Shown: positions 47,790 through 56,363 of the stretch, piece after piece
Position numbering within the stretch: position 1 is the stretch's first letter
Layout: each line of letters begins with the position of its first letter
Source: Caballeronia sp. M1242
Lineage (GTDB): Bacteria > Pseudomonadota > Gammaproteobacteria > Burkholderiales > Burkholderiaceae
NCBI RefSeq assembly: GCF_017220215.1
Contig: NZ_CP071129.1
Span: 682,001 to 746,000, forward strand
DNA: 64,000 nt
Direction of reading: 5' to 3'
Position numbers and translations under genes: made by a program
Notes under the pieces: generated by a model
What the model was told of the DNA's origin: nothing
Database searches by the model: none
The model's input: only the letters and a program-made list of their open reading frames with translations

Positions 47790-50186
47790 ATGAGTCAGAC
47801 ACCGCTGCCCGTCTCCGCTTCAGTGGACCCGGACATCGAGATCGATCAGGATTCGCTTCTCGATGCCGACAAGCCGCACGCGGCGCGCAAGTACATCGAC
47901 GCGGTCCTCGAACAGTCGTTCCGCCATCTGTTCGGGCCGACCGCCACGCCGGAGCAGCCGCGCAAGCACGACGTCGTTTCCATCGCGAATCTGACGAACG
48001 CGCTGGCAAGCTACATCTCCGCCGACGAGATCAAGGAAGTCAAAGCGGCTTTCCATTTCAGCGACGAAGCGCATCTCGGGCAGTATCGCCAGAGCGGGGA
48101 GCCGTACATCACGCATCCGGTCGCGGTCGCGGAAATCTGCGCGGGCTGGAAGCTGGACGCGCAATCGATCATGGCGGCGCTCCTGCACGACGTGATCGAA
48201 GATCAGGGCGTCACCAAGACGGAAATCGCCGAGCGGTTCGGCGCGAAGGTCGCGGAACTGGTCGACGGCTTGTCCAAGCTGGACAAGATGGAATTCCGCA
48301 ACCGCGAGGAAGCGCAGGCGGAAAACTTCCGCAAGATGCTGCTCGCCATGGCGCGCGACGTGCGCGTCATTCTGGTGAAGCTCGCCGACCGGCTGCACAA
48401 CATGCGCACGCTCGGCGCGGTGCCGCCGGAGAAGCGTCGGCGCGTGGCGCGCGAAACGCTGGATATCTACGCGCCGATCGCGCATCGGCTCGGCCTTAAC
48501 AACACGTATCGCGAGTTGCAGGACTTGAGCTTCGCGAACTTCAATCCGAACCGTTACGCCACGCTCGAAAAAGCGGTGAAGGCGGCGCGCGGCAATCGGC
48601 GTGAAGTGGTCGGCAAGATTCTCGAAGCGGTGCAGCGCACGATCGCGGACGCGAAGATCAGCGCCGAAGTCACCGGCCGCGAAAAGACCATCTACAGCAT
48701 CTACAAGAAGATGCGGGACAAGCAGTTGTCGTTCTCGCAAGTGCTGGATGTGTACGGCTTTCGCGTGGTCGTGGAAAGCGCGCTGGAATGCTATACGTGC
48801 ATCGGCGCGCTGCATGCGCTCTACAAGCCCGTGCCGGGCAAGTTCAAGGATTACATCGCGATTCCGAAGGTGAACGGCTATCAGTCGTTGCACACCACGC
48901 TCGTCGGGCCGTTCGGCGCGCCCATCGAGTTCCAGATTCGCACCCGCAAGATGCACGAGATCGCCGAGGCGGGCGTCGCGGCGCATTGGCTGTACAAGAA
49001 CGGCGGCGCGGATCTGAACGACGTGCAGAAGCGCGCGCATCAATGGCTCAAGTCGCTGCTCGACATTCAAAGCGAAGCAGGCGATTCCAGCGAATTCCTC
49101 GAACACGTCAAGATCGACCTGTTTCCGGACGCGGTCTACGTGTTCACGCCGAAGTCGAAGATCATGCCGCTGCCGCGCGGCGCGACGGCGCTCGACTTCG
49201 CGTATTCGATCCACAGCGACCTCGGCAATCAGTGCGTCGCGGTCAAGATCAACAACGAACTGCTGCCGCTGCGCACCGAGTTGAAGAGCGGCGATATCGT
49301 CGAAGTGATCACCGCGCCGTACTCGAAGCCGAATCCCGCGTGGCTCGGCTTCGTGCGCACCGGCAAGGCGCGCTCGGCCATCCGCCACTATCTGAAGACG
49401 ATGCGCCTGAACGAATCCGTGCAGCTCGGCGAGCGGCTCGTCGATCAAAGTCTCAAGGGCTACGGCCTCGCGCTGTCGGACGTGACGCCCGAAGTGTGGG
49501 AAAAGCTCGTGCTGTGGACCGGCAACAAGACGCGTCAGGAAATCTTCGCGGATATCGGCCTCGGGCGGCGCGTGGCGGCCGTGATGGCCAAGCGCATCGA
49601 AGTGTTGATGAACGGCATCGCGGACGACGAGGATCATCCGCATCGCGAGCACCACAACACCAATACCGCGCCGCCCGTGGTCATCACGGGTACGGAAGGC
49701 ATGTCGGTTCAACTGTCGCCGTGCTGCCGCCCGATTCCCGGCGACGACATCATGGGCTATATCGGCATCGGGCTCGGCATGGCGATCCACACGACCGAAT
49801 GCCGCGTCGCGCAGCGCATCCACCGGCGCGATCCGGGGCGCTGGATCGACGTGGCGTGGGCGCCGCAGCCGGGGCGTCTCTTCGACGTCGCCGTGAAGGT
49901 GCTCGTGAAGAATACGAAGGGCGTGTTCGCGCGCGTGGCGGCGGATATCACGTCGGCGGACGCGAACATCGTCCACATCGCGATGGATGAGGACGTCTCG
50001 CAGGAAGCGAAGCTGCTGCGCTTCGTCATTCAGGTGAGCGATCGCGTGCATCTTGCGAACGTGATGCGTCGCGTGCGCACGAATCTGGACGTGATGCGCA
50101 TCGCGCGCGAGCGTCCGAGCGACGAGCCGCATCATCGCAATCAGGACGGCGGCATGCGCATCGACCGGGAACGCGCCGACTACTGA
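47790..50186 (+). CDS. spoT: Bifunctional (p)ppGpp synthetase/hydrolase SpoT
   Basis: The 798-residue protein has an intact HD hydrolase domain (ITHPVAVAEI; HDVIED at 133-138). The synthetase domain has the YSIYKKMRDK and VLDVYGFRVVV segments and KVNGYQSLHTT, then come TGS (VYVFTPKSKIMPLPRGATALDF), the helical and CC-type region, and a C-terminal ACT domain. The intact HD motif marks the bifunctional SpoT/Rel type, not monofunctional RelA. An N-terminal extension of about 65 residues is typical of Burkholderia. It controls the stringent response. Confidence 0.95.
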   Translation: MSQTPLPVSASVDPDIEIDQDSLLDADKPHAARKYIDAVLEQSFRHLFGPTATPEQPRKHDVVSIANLTNALASYISADEIKEVKAAFHFSDEAHLGQYRQSGEPYITHPVAVAEICAGWKLDAQSIMAALLHDVIEDQGVTKTEIAERFGAKVAELVDGLSKLDKMEFRNREEAQAENFRKMLLAMARDVRVILVKLADRLHNMRTLGAVPPEKRRRVARETLDIYAPIAHRLGLNNTYRELQDLSFANFNPNRYATLEKAVKAARGNRREVVGKILEAVQRTIADAKISAEVTGREKTIYSIYKKMRDKQLSFSQVLDVYGFRVVVESALECYTCIGALHALYKPVPGKFKDYIAIPKVNGYQSLHTTLVGPFGAPIEFQIRTRKMHEIAEAGVAAHWLYKNGGADLNDVQKRAHQWLKSLLDIQSEAGDSSEFLEHVKIDLFPDAVYVFTPKSKIMPLPRGATALDFAYSIHSDLGNQCVAVKINNELLPLRTELKSGDIVEVITAPYSKPNPAWLGFVRTGKARSAIRHYLKTMRLNESVQLGERLVDQSLKGYGLALSDVTPEVWEKLVLWTGNKTRQEIFADIGLGRRVAAVMAKRIEVLMNGIADDEDHPHREHHNTNTAPPVVITGTEGMSVQLSPCCRPIPGDDIMGYIGIGLGMAIHTTECRVAQRIHRRDPGRWIDVAWAPQPGRLFDVAVKVLVKNTKGVFARVAADITSADANIVHIAMDEDVSQEAKLLRFVIQVSDRVHLANVMRRVRTNLDVMRIARERPSDEPHHRNQDGGMRIDRERADY

Positions 50187-50249
50187 TCCGGCGCGGGAAC
50201 GCGGCGTGCATGCGGTCGTCAGTCGACCGAAAGCATGGAGAGCGCCGAT

Positions 50250-50741
50250 ATGAATACATCCGACCTCGAAGGCCCCACGCTCGATTACTGGGTGGCGCGC
50301 GGCCTTCACGACTTCATCAGGGAAATCCACTTCACCGACAGCGGCACGACGCTCTCGATTCGCGGCAATGACCGCGGCAAGGCGTGGGACGGGCGGTTTC
50401 TGCCGTCGACGTCGTGGGAGGCCGCCTCTGTCGTCCTGGAGCGCGCCTGCCGGCTCGAAATGAGCGACGTGGGACGCGGGGAAGTGGAGTGCACGGCGAC
50501 GTTCGGCAAGGACGGCGAGCCGGTGCACGCGCGGGGGCCGTCGCTGCGCGTGGCGCTCTTGCGCGCGTTCGTGCGGCATTCGTTCGGCGATACCGTCGAG
50601 GATGTCTACCTGCGGCATCCGCAGACCTTGCTCGGCACGCGCGCGGAAGCGATCAGCGAGCCGACGGCGTTCATTTCGGCGGAGGACGTGCCGGCGCCCA
50701 ACGCGCGCATCGGCGATATCAAGTCGCCGCCACGGCCCTGA
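50250..50741 (+). CDS. Phage NinX-like (DUF2591) hypothetical protein
   Basis: The 163-residue protein starts MNTSDLEGPTLDYWVARGL, which resembles the N-terminal motif of NinX/DUF2591 proteins from phages. The C-terminal half has RVALLRAFVRHSFGDTVEDV, also a common feature of these chromosomal homologues. Function is unknown. The start at 50250 is preferred over 50235 because a GGAGAG site lies at 50237-50242 with good spacing. It is 63 bases after spoT and in the same direction. Confidence 0.65.
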   Translation: MNTSDLEGPTLDYWVARGLHDFIREIHFTDSGTTLSIRGNDRGKAWDGRFLPSTSWEAASVVLERACRLEMSDVGRGEVECTATFGKDGEPVHARGPSLRVALLRAFVRHSFGDTVEDVYLRHPQTLLGTRAEAISEPTAFISAEDVPAPNARIGDIKSPPRP

Positions 50742-50772
50742 CGGTCAGCGCAGCGAAACGCGCGGCCAAAAC

Positions 50773-50801
50773 AAAAAGGGCCTTCCGGATGGAAGGCCCT
50801 T
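50773..50801 (-). terminator. Rho-independent terminator of the tRNA-Arg pair
   Basis: A perfect 11-bp stem, AAGGGCCTTCC/GGAAGGCCCTT, with a four-base loop. On the minus strand it ends in a T-rich tract. It lies just past the second tRNA-Arg. Confidence 0.9.
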
Positions 50802-50807
50802 CAAAAG

Positions 50808-50884
50808 TGGCGCGGCTGGCAGGATTCGAACCCACGACCCCTTGGTTCGTAGCCAAGTACTCTATCCAACTGAGCTACAGCCGC
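50808..50884 (-). tRNA. tRNA-Arg (anticodon ACG), promoter-distal copy
   Basis: A 77-base gene with acceptor GCGGCTG/CAGCCGC, anticodon loop CTACGAA, a TTCGAATCC T-loop and encoded CCA. The A34 is expected to be deaminated to inosine by TadA. It appears identical to the neighbouring copy 164 bases away and is probably processed from the same transcript. Confidence 0.97.
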
Positions 50885-50971
50885 ACGCAAAACGGTACTA
50901 CTACTCGTGACTTCAACGCGCTTTTGGTTAAGCGCTTGGTGCGCCGCTTGAAAGCGAAACACCGGAATAAG

Positions 50972-51048
50972 TGGCGCGGCTGGCAGGATTCGAACCCACG
51001 ACCCCTTGGTTCGTAGCCAAGTACTCTATCCAACTGAGCTACAGCCGC
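50972..51048 (-). tRNA. tRNA-Arg (anticodon ACG), promoter-proximal copy
   Basis: Same 77-base sequence as the other tRNA-Arg copy. It lies immediately downstream of a TATAAT element on the minus strand. The 87-base spacer between the two tRNAs contains no terminator. Confidence 0.97.
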
Positions 51049-51061
51049 ACGCAGAAGCGGA

Positions 51062-51067
51062 ATTATA
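51062..51067 (-). promoter_or_regulatory. -10 element of the tRNA-Arg promoter
   Basis: A perfect TATAAT on the minus strand 14 bases before the first tRNA-Arg. A T-rich but weak -35 region precedes it. Confidence 0.5.
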
Positions 51068-51202
51068 GCCAAGCCTGTTTGAAAAGGGAAGAGGCGTTGA
51101 CCGAAAAGTGGCTGAGACCGGCGAGCGTCGTGGTAAGTTGACGATTACACGCCTCTACACACTCAGCGCGCAATGCGCGGAATTCCGGAATCGGTTTGCA
51201 CC

Positions 51203-51754
51203 ATGAACAAGGCATTTGTAAAAGAATCGGACGAGAGTGACGACGATCTCGAACTGGCCCAGCCGGATGTGCCGGCCGGCGCGAAGAACTACATCACGCC
51301 TGCAGGCCATCAGCGGCTGCGCGACGAGTTGCTGCAACTGCTCGACAACGAGCGCCCCGAAGTGGTCAAGCTCGTGTCGTGGGCGGCGTCGAACGGCGAT
51401 CGCTCGGAGAATGGCGATTACATCTACGGCAAGCGGCGCCTGCGAGAGATCGACCGACGCATCCGCTTTCTGACGAAGCGGCTCGATCTCGCGGAGGTCG
51501 TGGATGCGCGCAAGCAGGAGAACGTCGATCAGGTCTTCTTCGGCGCGACGGTGGACTACGCGGGCGACGACGGCATCGTGCATACGGTGACGATCGTCGG
51601 CGTCGACGAGGTCGATCTGGACCGTGGGCACGTGAGCTGGATCTCGCCGGTCGCGCGGGCGCTTTTGAAGGCGCGTATCGGCGATACGGTGCCGCTGCAC
51701 ACGCCGGCGGGCGTGCAGCAGATCGATATTCTCGACGTGCGGTATCCGCGCTAG
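51203..51754 (+). CDS. greB: Transcription elongation factor GreB
   Basis: The 183-residue protein has the Gre architecture. An N-terminal coiled coil (YITPAGHQRLRDELLQLL onward) carries the tip segment SNGDRSENGDYIYGKRRLR, whose acidic residues stimulate transcript cleavage by RNA polymerase. A C-terminal FKBP-like domain follows. YIYGKRRLREID indicates GreB, not GreA. It has an acidic N-terminal extension of about 25 residues. The start at MNKAFV is chosen over a longer frame. Confidence 0.92.
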   Translation: MNKAFVKESDESDDDLELAQPDVPAGAKNYITPAGHQRLRDELLQLLDNERPEVVKLVSWAASNGDRSENGDYIYGKRRLREIDRRIRFLTKRLDLAEVVDARKQENVDQVFFGATVDYAGDDGIVHTVTIVGVDEVDLDRGHVSWISPVARALLKARIGDTVPLHTPAGVQQIDILDVRYPR

Positions 51755-51781
51755 TTCGCGCGTCGCGTCGGCGTACAGACG

Positions 51782-51811
51782 AAAAAAAGCCGCTCCGAAG
51801 AGCGGCTTTTT
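51782..51811 (+). terminator. Bidirectional terminator between greB and the porin gene
   Basis: A perfect 7-bp stem, GCCGCTC/GAGCGGC, with a CGAA loop. It is flanked by a run of A on one side and T on the other, so it serves both convergent genes. Confidence 0.92.
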
Positions 51812-51835
51812 GCCAAGCAGAACTGCAGTCGAGGC

Positions 51836-52972
51836 TTAGAAGCGGTGACGAACGCCAACCGTTGCCGAGACTTGGTTTTCCGTCGACGACACGCCAACGC
51901 CGTTGATCGTCGCGCCCAGGTTCGTGCCGTCCGTGCCGGACACGTGCTGGTATTCGCCCTGCAGGTACACGTCCGTACGCTTCGACAGCGCGTATGCCGT
52001 CTGCAGATCGACCTGGTGCCACTTCGGCGCCACGCCGTCGATACGGCTGTTCGTGTACGTGTAGTTCGCTGCGAGCGACAGAGCCGGCGTCAGGTTGTAA
52101 CGGCCGTTGACTTCGTAGTTCGTGAAGCGGACGTGACCGTTGGTCAGGTTCAGCGGCGCGGCGCCTTGCGTGCCGACCGAGCTGATCTGCGTCGCGTTGT
52201 CGAGCATCGTCTGCGTGAAGACGAAGCCGACCGTCGCCGGGCCGAACGCGTAGTTGATGCCGCCGCCGAAGATGCGCTGACGGCCTGCAACGAACGGAGC
52301 GTCGTTGCTCACTGCGCCGCCGGCTTGCAGCGGGTTGTTACCGTTGTTCAGTTGCAGGTAAGCGCCCGCGATGTTCAACGGACCATAGTTATACGACACG
52401 CCCGCGCTGTATTCGCGGTTGTTCGAGAAGCCGCCAGCGGCGTTCGAGAAGCCGTACTGCGCGCCGAACTTCAGGCCAGCGTAGTTCGCGCTCGTGTACT
52501 TGACCGAGTTGTTGACGCGGAACGTGTTGGTCAGGTTGTCGTTATCGAACGGGTGGGCGAACTGCGTGCCGCCGTATTGCGTGCCCGTCAGAGCCAGAGG
52601 CCCGAGGAAGTCGACCACGGAGTCATATTGACGGCCGAGAGTCACGGCGCCGAACTGGTTGCTCGACAGACCGACGTATGCCTGACGGCCGAACTCACGG
52701 CTGTTCTGACCGGCTTGGCCGTTCATGATGTTGAAGCCGTTCTCCAACGTGAAGATCGCCTTCAGGCCGCCGCCCAGGTCTTCCGAACCGCGCAGGCCCC
52801 AACGGCTGCCGTTGACCGAGCCGCTCGTCGCCTTCCAGTTGCTGTGGCCGTTCTGATTGTTCGTGTAGGTGATGCCCGCATCGATCAGGCCGTAGAGCGT
52901 GACGCTGCTTTGCGCGTGAGCGGCGGTAGCGAAGACGCCCGTGAGGGCTGCGACCATGAGAGTCTTTTTCAT
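51836..52972 (-). CDS. Gram-negative porin (Burkholderia Omp38/OpcP type)
   Basis: The 378-residue precursor has a signal peptide ending TAAHA, and the mature protein begins QSSVTLYGLIDAGI. Amphipathic strands alternate throughout, with the PROSITE-like porin segment RWGLRGSEDLGGGLKAIFTLE and a terminal aromatic residue (RHRF, last residue Phe) needed for Bam recognition. It should form a trimeric general porin. The long region upstream (over 500 bases) and a small-RNA candidate near it suggest complex regulation. Confidence 0.95.
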   Translation of the reverse strand: MKKTLMVAALTGVFATAAHAQSSVTLYGLIDAGITYTNNQNGHSNWKATSGSVNGSRWGLRGSEDLGGGLKAIFTLENGFNIMNGQAGQNSREFGRQAYVGLSSNQFGAVTLGRQYDSVVDFLGPLALTGTQYGGTQFAHPFDNDNLTNTFRVNNSVKYTSANYAGLKFGAQYGFSNAAGGFSNNREYSAGVSYNYGPLNIAGAYLQLNNGNNPLQAGGAVSNDAPFVAGRQRIFGGGINYAFGPATVGFVFTQTMLDNATQISSVGTQGAAPLNLTNGHVRFTNYEVNGRYNLTPALSLAANYTYTNSRIDGVAPKWHQVDLQTAYALSKRTDVYLQGEYQHVSGTDGTNLGATINGVGVSSTENQVSATVGVRHRF

Positions 52973-53340
52973 CTTTGTAACTCCGAGAGCAGATTGGGCC
53001 TAAGGAACCCAGGCTTTGAGGAAACCTCGCTGCGACCGGCTGCGAGAGGCGCGGTCGGAGGAGCAACGTGCCGCAGACGGCGACACATTTGTTTCCGGAC
53101 CAGACGAAGTGTAAAGACGGCGTTACAGACGGAGCGTTCCACTTCGCGCAATAAATCATTCTCCGATTAGCAATGATCGGAAGAGGCGTTTTTCTTCTTT
53201 TATTTCAGTGATTTATCGTCGAATAAAGTGTCCCGCGATTAAGTGTCAACCAATTCGCGTTGCAGATGTGCGACACGGTTTGCGCGCTTAGGCAATCGGA
53301 CAAGTCCAGAAAAGGGATTGTTGAGGAATCGGCAACAGAA
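52973..53340. other. Long upstream region of the porin gene
   Basis: No protein gene is supported. The part near 53150-53230 is AT-rich and probably holds the porin promoter and binding sites for an OmpR-like regulator, but I could not define a clear -35/-10 pair. The porin start has GGAG nine bases upstream. Confidence 0.45.
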
Positions 53341-53392
53341 GTTTGCTGCGCTTGAGGGTAATGATTGCGATGGCCGTGGCTATACTGTCATT

Positions 53393-53475
53393 TCTGCTTT
53401 TCGAAGCAGACTTTTTCGTTGACGGAAAAGATCTCCAAACTTTGTCAGCGCGGCCTATCGGTCGCGCTTTTTTTT
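53393..53475 (+). ncRNA. Candidate small regulatory RNA upstream of the porin
   Basis: A TATACT -10 (53381-53386) is placed so that transcription would start at about 53393. That is the first base of a perfect hairpin, TCTGCTT/AAGCAGA with a TTCG loop (53393-53410). About 36 mostly unpaired bases follow, including ATCTCC, which could pair with Shine-Dalgarno sequences. The RNA ends in a 9-bp GC-rich hairpin (53447-53468, one G-T pair, TATC loop) followed by eight T residues. An 83-base RNA with a 5' stem, an open middle and a U-rich terminator is the standard form of an Hfq-dependent sRNA. No good -35 is visible. It does not overlap the flanking genes. Confidence 0.65.
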
Positions 53476-53500
53476 GCCGGTTTCTCTGCGTGGTGCGCCA

Positions 53501-53740
53501 TCAAAGCGGCTGCAAGCCGACGGCTCGGTCCGAGTCCGGCACCAGGTCGTCGTCCAACGGCGTCGCCCAGTCCTCCATCACGTAGCGGCGGGCGTCCATC
53601 GGCGATGCAAGCAGGTTCTGCCAGTGGTCGCCATGCCATCCGGGTTCGAACGCGAATGGCGATATCGACGGCGCATCCGGCGAAATAGACGGACCGACAA
53701 GTGATGTCAGCCATTGCGCGAATCGCGTTAAGTGCTTCAT
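53501..53740 (-). CDS. Small hypothetical protein
   Basis: The 79-residue ORF begins MKHLTRFAQWLTSLVGPSIS and has a short amphipathic N-terminus followed by an acidic, Trp-containing C-terminal half (GWHGDHWQNLL; MEDWATPLDDD). There is no clear signal peptide or membrane span. A GGGAGG site lies nine bases before the ATG, which supports expression and the start. No family is recognised. It converges with the small RNA candidate. Confidence 0.6.
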   Translation of the reverse strand: MKHLTRFAQWLTSLVGPSISPDAPSISPFAFEPGWHGDHWQNLLASPMDARRYVMEDWATPLDDDLVPDSDRAVGLQPL

Positions 53741-54395
53741 CGTCGATCCTCCCGTTCATTGCATGGCATTCTGATTTCGATGATCCTCTCGCGGAGAGAA
53801 TCGGGCAAGGCGAGTTAACACTTATTCTTTCGAAGCGGAATTCAGAACTTGTGAGACTTAATCGGTCAGGAGTCGACTGGATCGATTAACACGATTAGAG
53901 CCGTTGTGTATCATCGCTCCGGATAATTAAGCGAGTCAAAGCAACGACAGATCGGATATTCGCGCTCACGGTTAATGCGAAGTTAATCGGGCTGGCGATT
54001 TTAGCGCTCGTCCTTGCGGGGTCACGGCGCACGGGCAACGGCCCAGTGGGCCTGCAGCGTACGGCGGCTCCGGCCGCGCAAGGCCGCGCCGCCCCTACCA
54101 CGCCGAATTTCCGGACAGTATTCGAGTGTGAATCTAGCGACTCGGGGTTTATACGAAATTGCAAACCACGAAATCCTAGGTATTCCGCAACTGGTCAACG
54201 CAGGCCCTCGCCGCTGCGACTCCATAATATCCGGGTAAATCCGTGAAACTACTTACGCTGATACCCTCAAGATATTCGGTGAAATGCCTACGACGCCCGC
54301 TCGACCGACGCCTCCGAGATACCAGTGCGTTAGAATGGGCAATTCAGAAAACCCCGTTGCACGGCCAAACAGCCGCCGCATTGCCTCCGATCACG
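53741..54395. other. 655-base intergenic region with an AT-rich TTAA cluster
   Basis: No credible gene. Six TTAA tetramers fall within 53815-53986, including GTTAAT repeated 11 bases apart at 53971 and 53982, which is unusual in this GC-rich DNA. The right half is GC-rich and contains a GGCCCAGTGGGCC inverted repeat near 54041. It should contain promoters for the small minus-strand gene and for the exonuclease gene. Confidence 0.5.
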
Positions 54396-55628
54396 ATGCA
54401 CCCTCAATTCCCTCCCGCGCTCGCACTGCCTTCCACTCCTCTCGTTTTCGTCGATCTCGAAACCACAGGCGGCACGTTCGGCGTCGATCGCATCACTGAA
54501 ATCGGAATCGTCGAGGCCGGGCCGCAAGGGGTGTCGCAGTGGACGTCGCTCGTGAATCCGGAGCGCCCGATTCCCGCATTCGTTCAGCAGCTGACCGGCA
54601 TCGACGACGCGATGGTGCGAGCCGCGCCCACCTTCGCCGAACTCGCGGCCGGCTTGCTCGACCGGATGGACGGGCGGCTCTTCGTCGCGCACAACGCGCA
54701 CTTCGACCACAGTTTTCTGAAGAGCGAGTTCAGGCGCATCGGCATGCGCTTCGTGCCGGACGTGCTGTGCACGGTCCAACTGTCGCGGGCGGTGTATCCG
54801 GCCGAAACACGGCACGGTCTGGATGCGCTCGTCGAACGTCACGCGCTCGTGCCCGCCGCCCGGCATCGCGCGCTCGCCGATGCGGATCTGCTGTGGCAGT
54901 TCTGGCAGCATCTGCATCGGGCGCACGCGCCCGAGACACTGGCGGAGCACGTGGGCCGGGTGACGCGCCGCTTCCGGCTCGCGGCGCAGATCGACGAAGA
55001 CACTATCGAGCGCATTCCGGCCGGCTGCGGCGCGTACGTGTTCTTCGGCGACGACGACGCGCCGCTCTATGTCGGCCGCAGCGTGCGCTTGCGTCAGCGC
55101 GTGCGTTCGCATCTGACGGGACCGCGCCGGTCAGCGAAGGACCTGCGCCTGGCCGCCCTCGTGCGGCGCGTCGAATGGAAGGCGACGGGCGGCGAAATCG
55201 GCGCGATGCTTGCCGAAGCGAAGATGATCGCGACGCTGCAACCATCGCTCAACCGCGCGCCGAATTCCCGTGCCGGTGACGCGCGCGGCATGCCGTGGCC
55301 GCACGCAGGCGGCATCGCGATCGAGGAACGCGACGCGGCGAGCGGGCAACGAGCATGGCATGTGATCGACAACTGGCAGTACTTCGGCACCGCCGGGACG
55401 CTCGATCAAGCGCGCGAGTTGCGGGGGAAGGGCGAACCTGCGCGTTTCGACTTGGCCATCTACCGTATTCTCGGCGAACGTCTGGCTCGCGGTCTCGCGT
55501 TCGTGCCGTTGCGGCAAGATGTGGCGACGAGCTTGACTTTCGAACGTCAGCCGACCGCGCCGACGCCCCCGGCCGCGCACACGTGCGACAACGCGCGCCC
55601 GAGCGGCGCGTTCATCGACGAGTCATAA
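54396..55628 (+). CDS. DEDDh exonuclease fused to a GIY-YIG nuclease domain
   Basis: The 410-residue protein joins two nuclease modules. Residues 15-180 are a DnaQ-like 3'-5' exonuclease with Asp20 and Glu22 (FVDLETTGG), Asp104 (AHNAHFDHSF) and the HRALADAD segment (His157, Asp162). Residues about 205-290 are a UvrC/Cho-type GIY-YIG domain, with GAYVFF, LYVGRS and Glu274 in EIGAMLAEAKMI. The remainder resembles the C-terminal part of Cho-like proteins. Such fusions are annotated as epsilon-like proteins with a role in repair. The start at MHPQFPP is chosen by homology character. Its 3' end overlaps the convergent chorismate mutase gene by 82 bases. Confidence 0.88.
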   Translation: MHPQFPPALALPSTPLVFVDLETTGGTFGVDRITEIGIVEAGPQGVSQWTSLVNPERPIPAFVQQLTGIDDAMVRAAPTFAELAAGLLDRMDGRLFVAHNAHFDHSFLKSEFRRIGMRFVPDVLCTVQLSRAVYPAETRHGLDALVERHALVPAARHRALADADLLWQFWQHLHRAHAPETLAEHVGRVTRRFRLAAQIDEDTIERIPAGCGAYVFFGDDDAPLYVGRSVRLRQRVRSHLTGPRRSAKDLRLAALVRRVEWKATGGEIGAMLAEAKMIATLQPSLNRAPNSRAGDARGMPWPHAGGIAIEERDAASGQRAWHVIDNWQYFGTAGTLDQARELRGKGEPARFDLAIYRILGERLARGLAFVPLRQDVATSLTFERQPTAPTPPAAHTCDNARPSGAFIDES

Positions 55629-56146
55629 CGCGTTACGTGCTTCCAGCGCGCGAGGCTGTCGGCAAGGCGCAGCGGACAGTCATCGGCGTGGCGCATCGGC
55701 TCGATACGCGAGAGCGCGGTCAGTAGCGCGCTCGTCAGCCGATCCAGCTTCGGGCGCGTCTCGGTGGCGAGATCGGGCGGCGAACCTTCGGGCGCGGCCT
55801 TGAGCGCCCGCCAGTTCGCGAACAGCGCGTTCTGCACGTCCTTGCTCGCGTCGATCTGATCGCGAAAGAACTGCTGCGCGAATTCTGGATCGATGTCCGC
55901 GGCGCGCGCGCTTTCGTCCACATGCCGGAGCAGTGCAGCTTCGCGCGGCGCGTCGGTGATCGGCTCGTGGCGCGCCCACTTGTAGCGGGCGACCGGTTCT
56001 GCGAGTGCTAAGCGTTGCGAGACCAGTGCGATGAGATTGGTGAACGCGGTGTCGTCGCCGTCCGCTTGCGCGGGCGCGGCGGCCGCGAACAGCAGCGTGC
56101 AGGCGATGGTCAGGCGAGAAAGAGGAGAGAGGGCCGATCGGCGCAT
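55547..56146 (-). CDS. Periplasmic chorismate mutase (AroQ gamma class)
   Basis: The 199-residue precursor has a signal peptide ending APAQA near residue 28. The mature protein is all-helical with the AroQ-gamma pattern: LIALVSQRLALAEPVARYKW with catalytic Arg/Lys, DPEFAQQFFRDQIDASKDVQ, and a C-terminal disulfide pair (C in DDCPL and SHVC). The secreted enzyme converts chorismate to prephenate in the periplasm; its role there is unclear. Starts at 56146 or 56176 are both possible; the former gives a better signal peptide. Confidence 0.87.
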   Translation of the reverse strand: MRRSALSPLSRLTIACTLLFAAAAPAQADGDDTAFTNLIALVSQRLALAEPVARYKWARHEPITDAPREAALLRHVDESARAADIDPEFAQQFFRDQIDASKDVQNALFANWRALKAAPEGSPPDLATETRPKLDRLTSALLTALSRIEPMRHADDCPLRLADSLARWKHVTRYDSSMNAPLGRALSHVCAAGGVGAVG

Positions 56147-56363
56147 CGTCTGGGCGGCTCGCAAAAGCGCCAGCATAGCGCAGGCGCGGAGTCGTGCGGG
56201 CGGGAGATCGGACGAGCGAAGCCAGGCGTCAGCCCGACTCGTTTCAGAAGGAGAGGGCGTGACGCTTCCTGGCGAGCGCCATATGCGGACTGCGAAGTCC
56301 GTGCGCGCCGCGCGCACCGGGCGTCGTCTTCACGACGGCGGCGTGATGGTTCAGCGCGACCGC

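Noticed and set aside
47820..50618. A 932-codon minus-strand frame antisense to spoT
   Set aside because: Shadow frame. spoT on the other strand has all expected domains.
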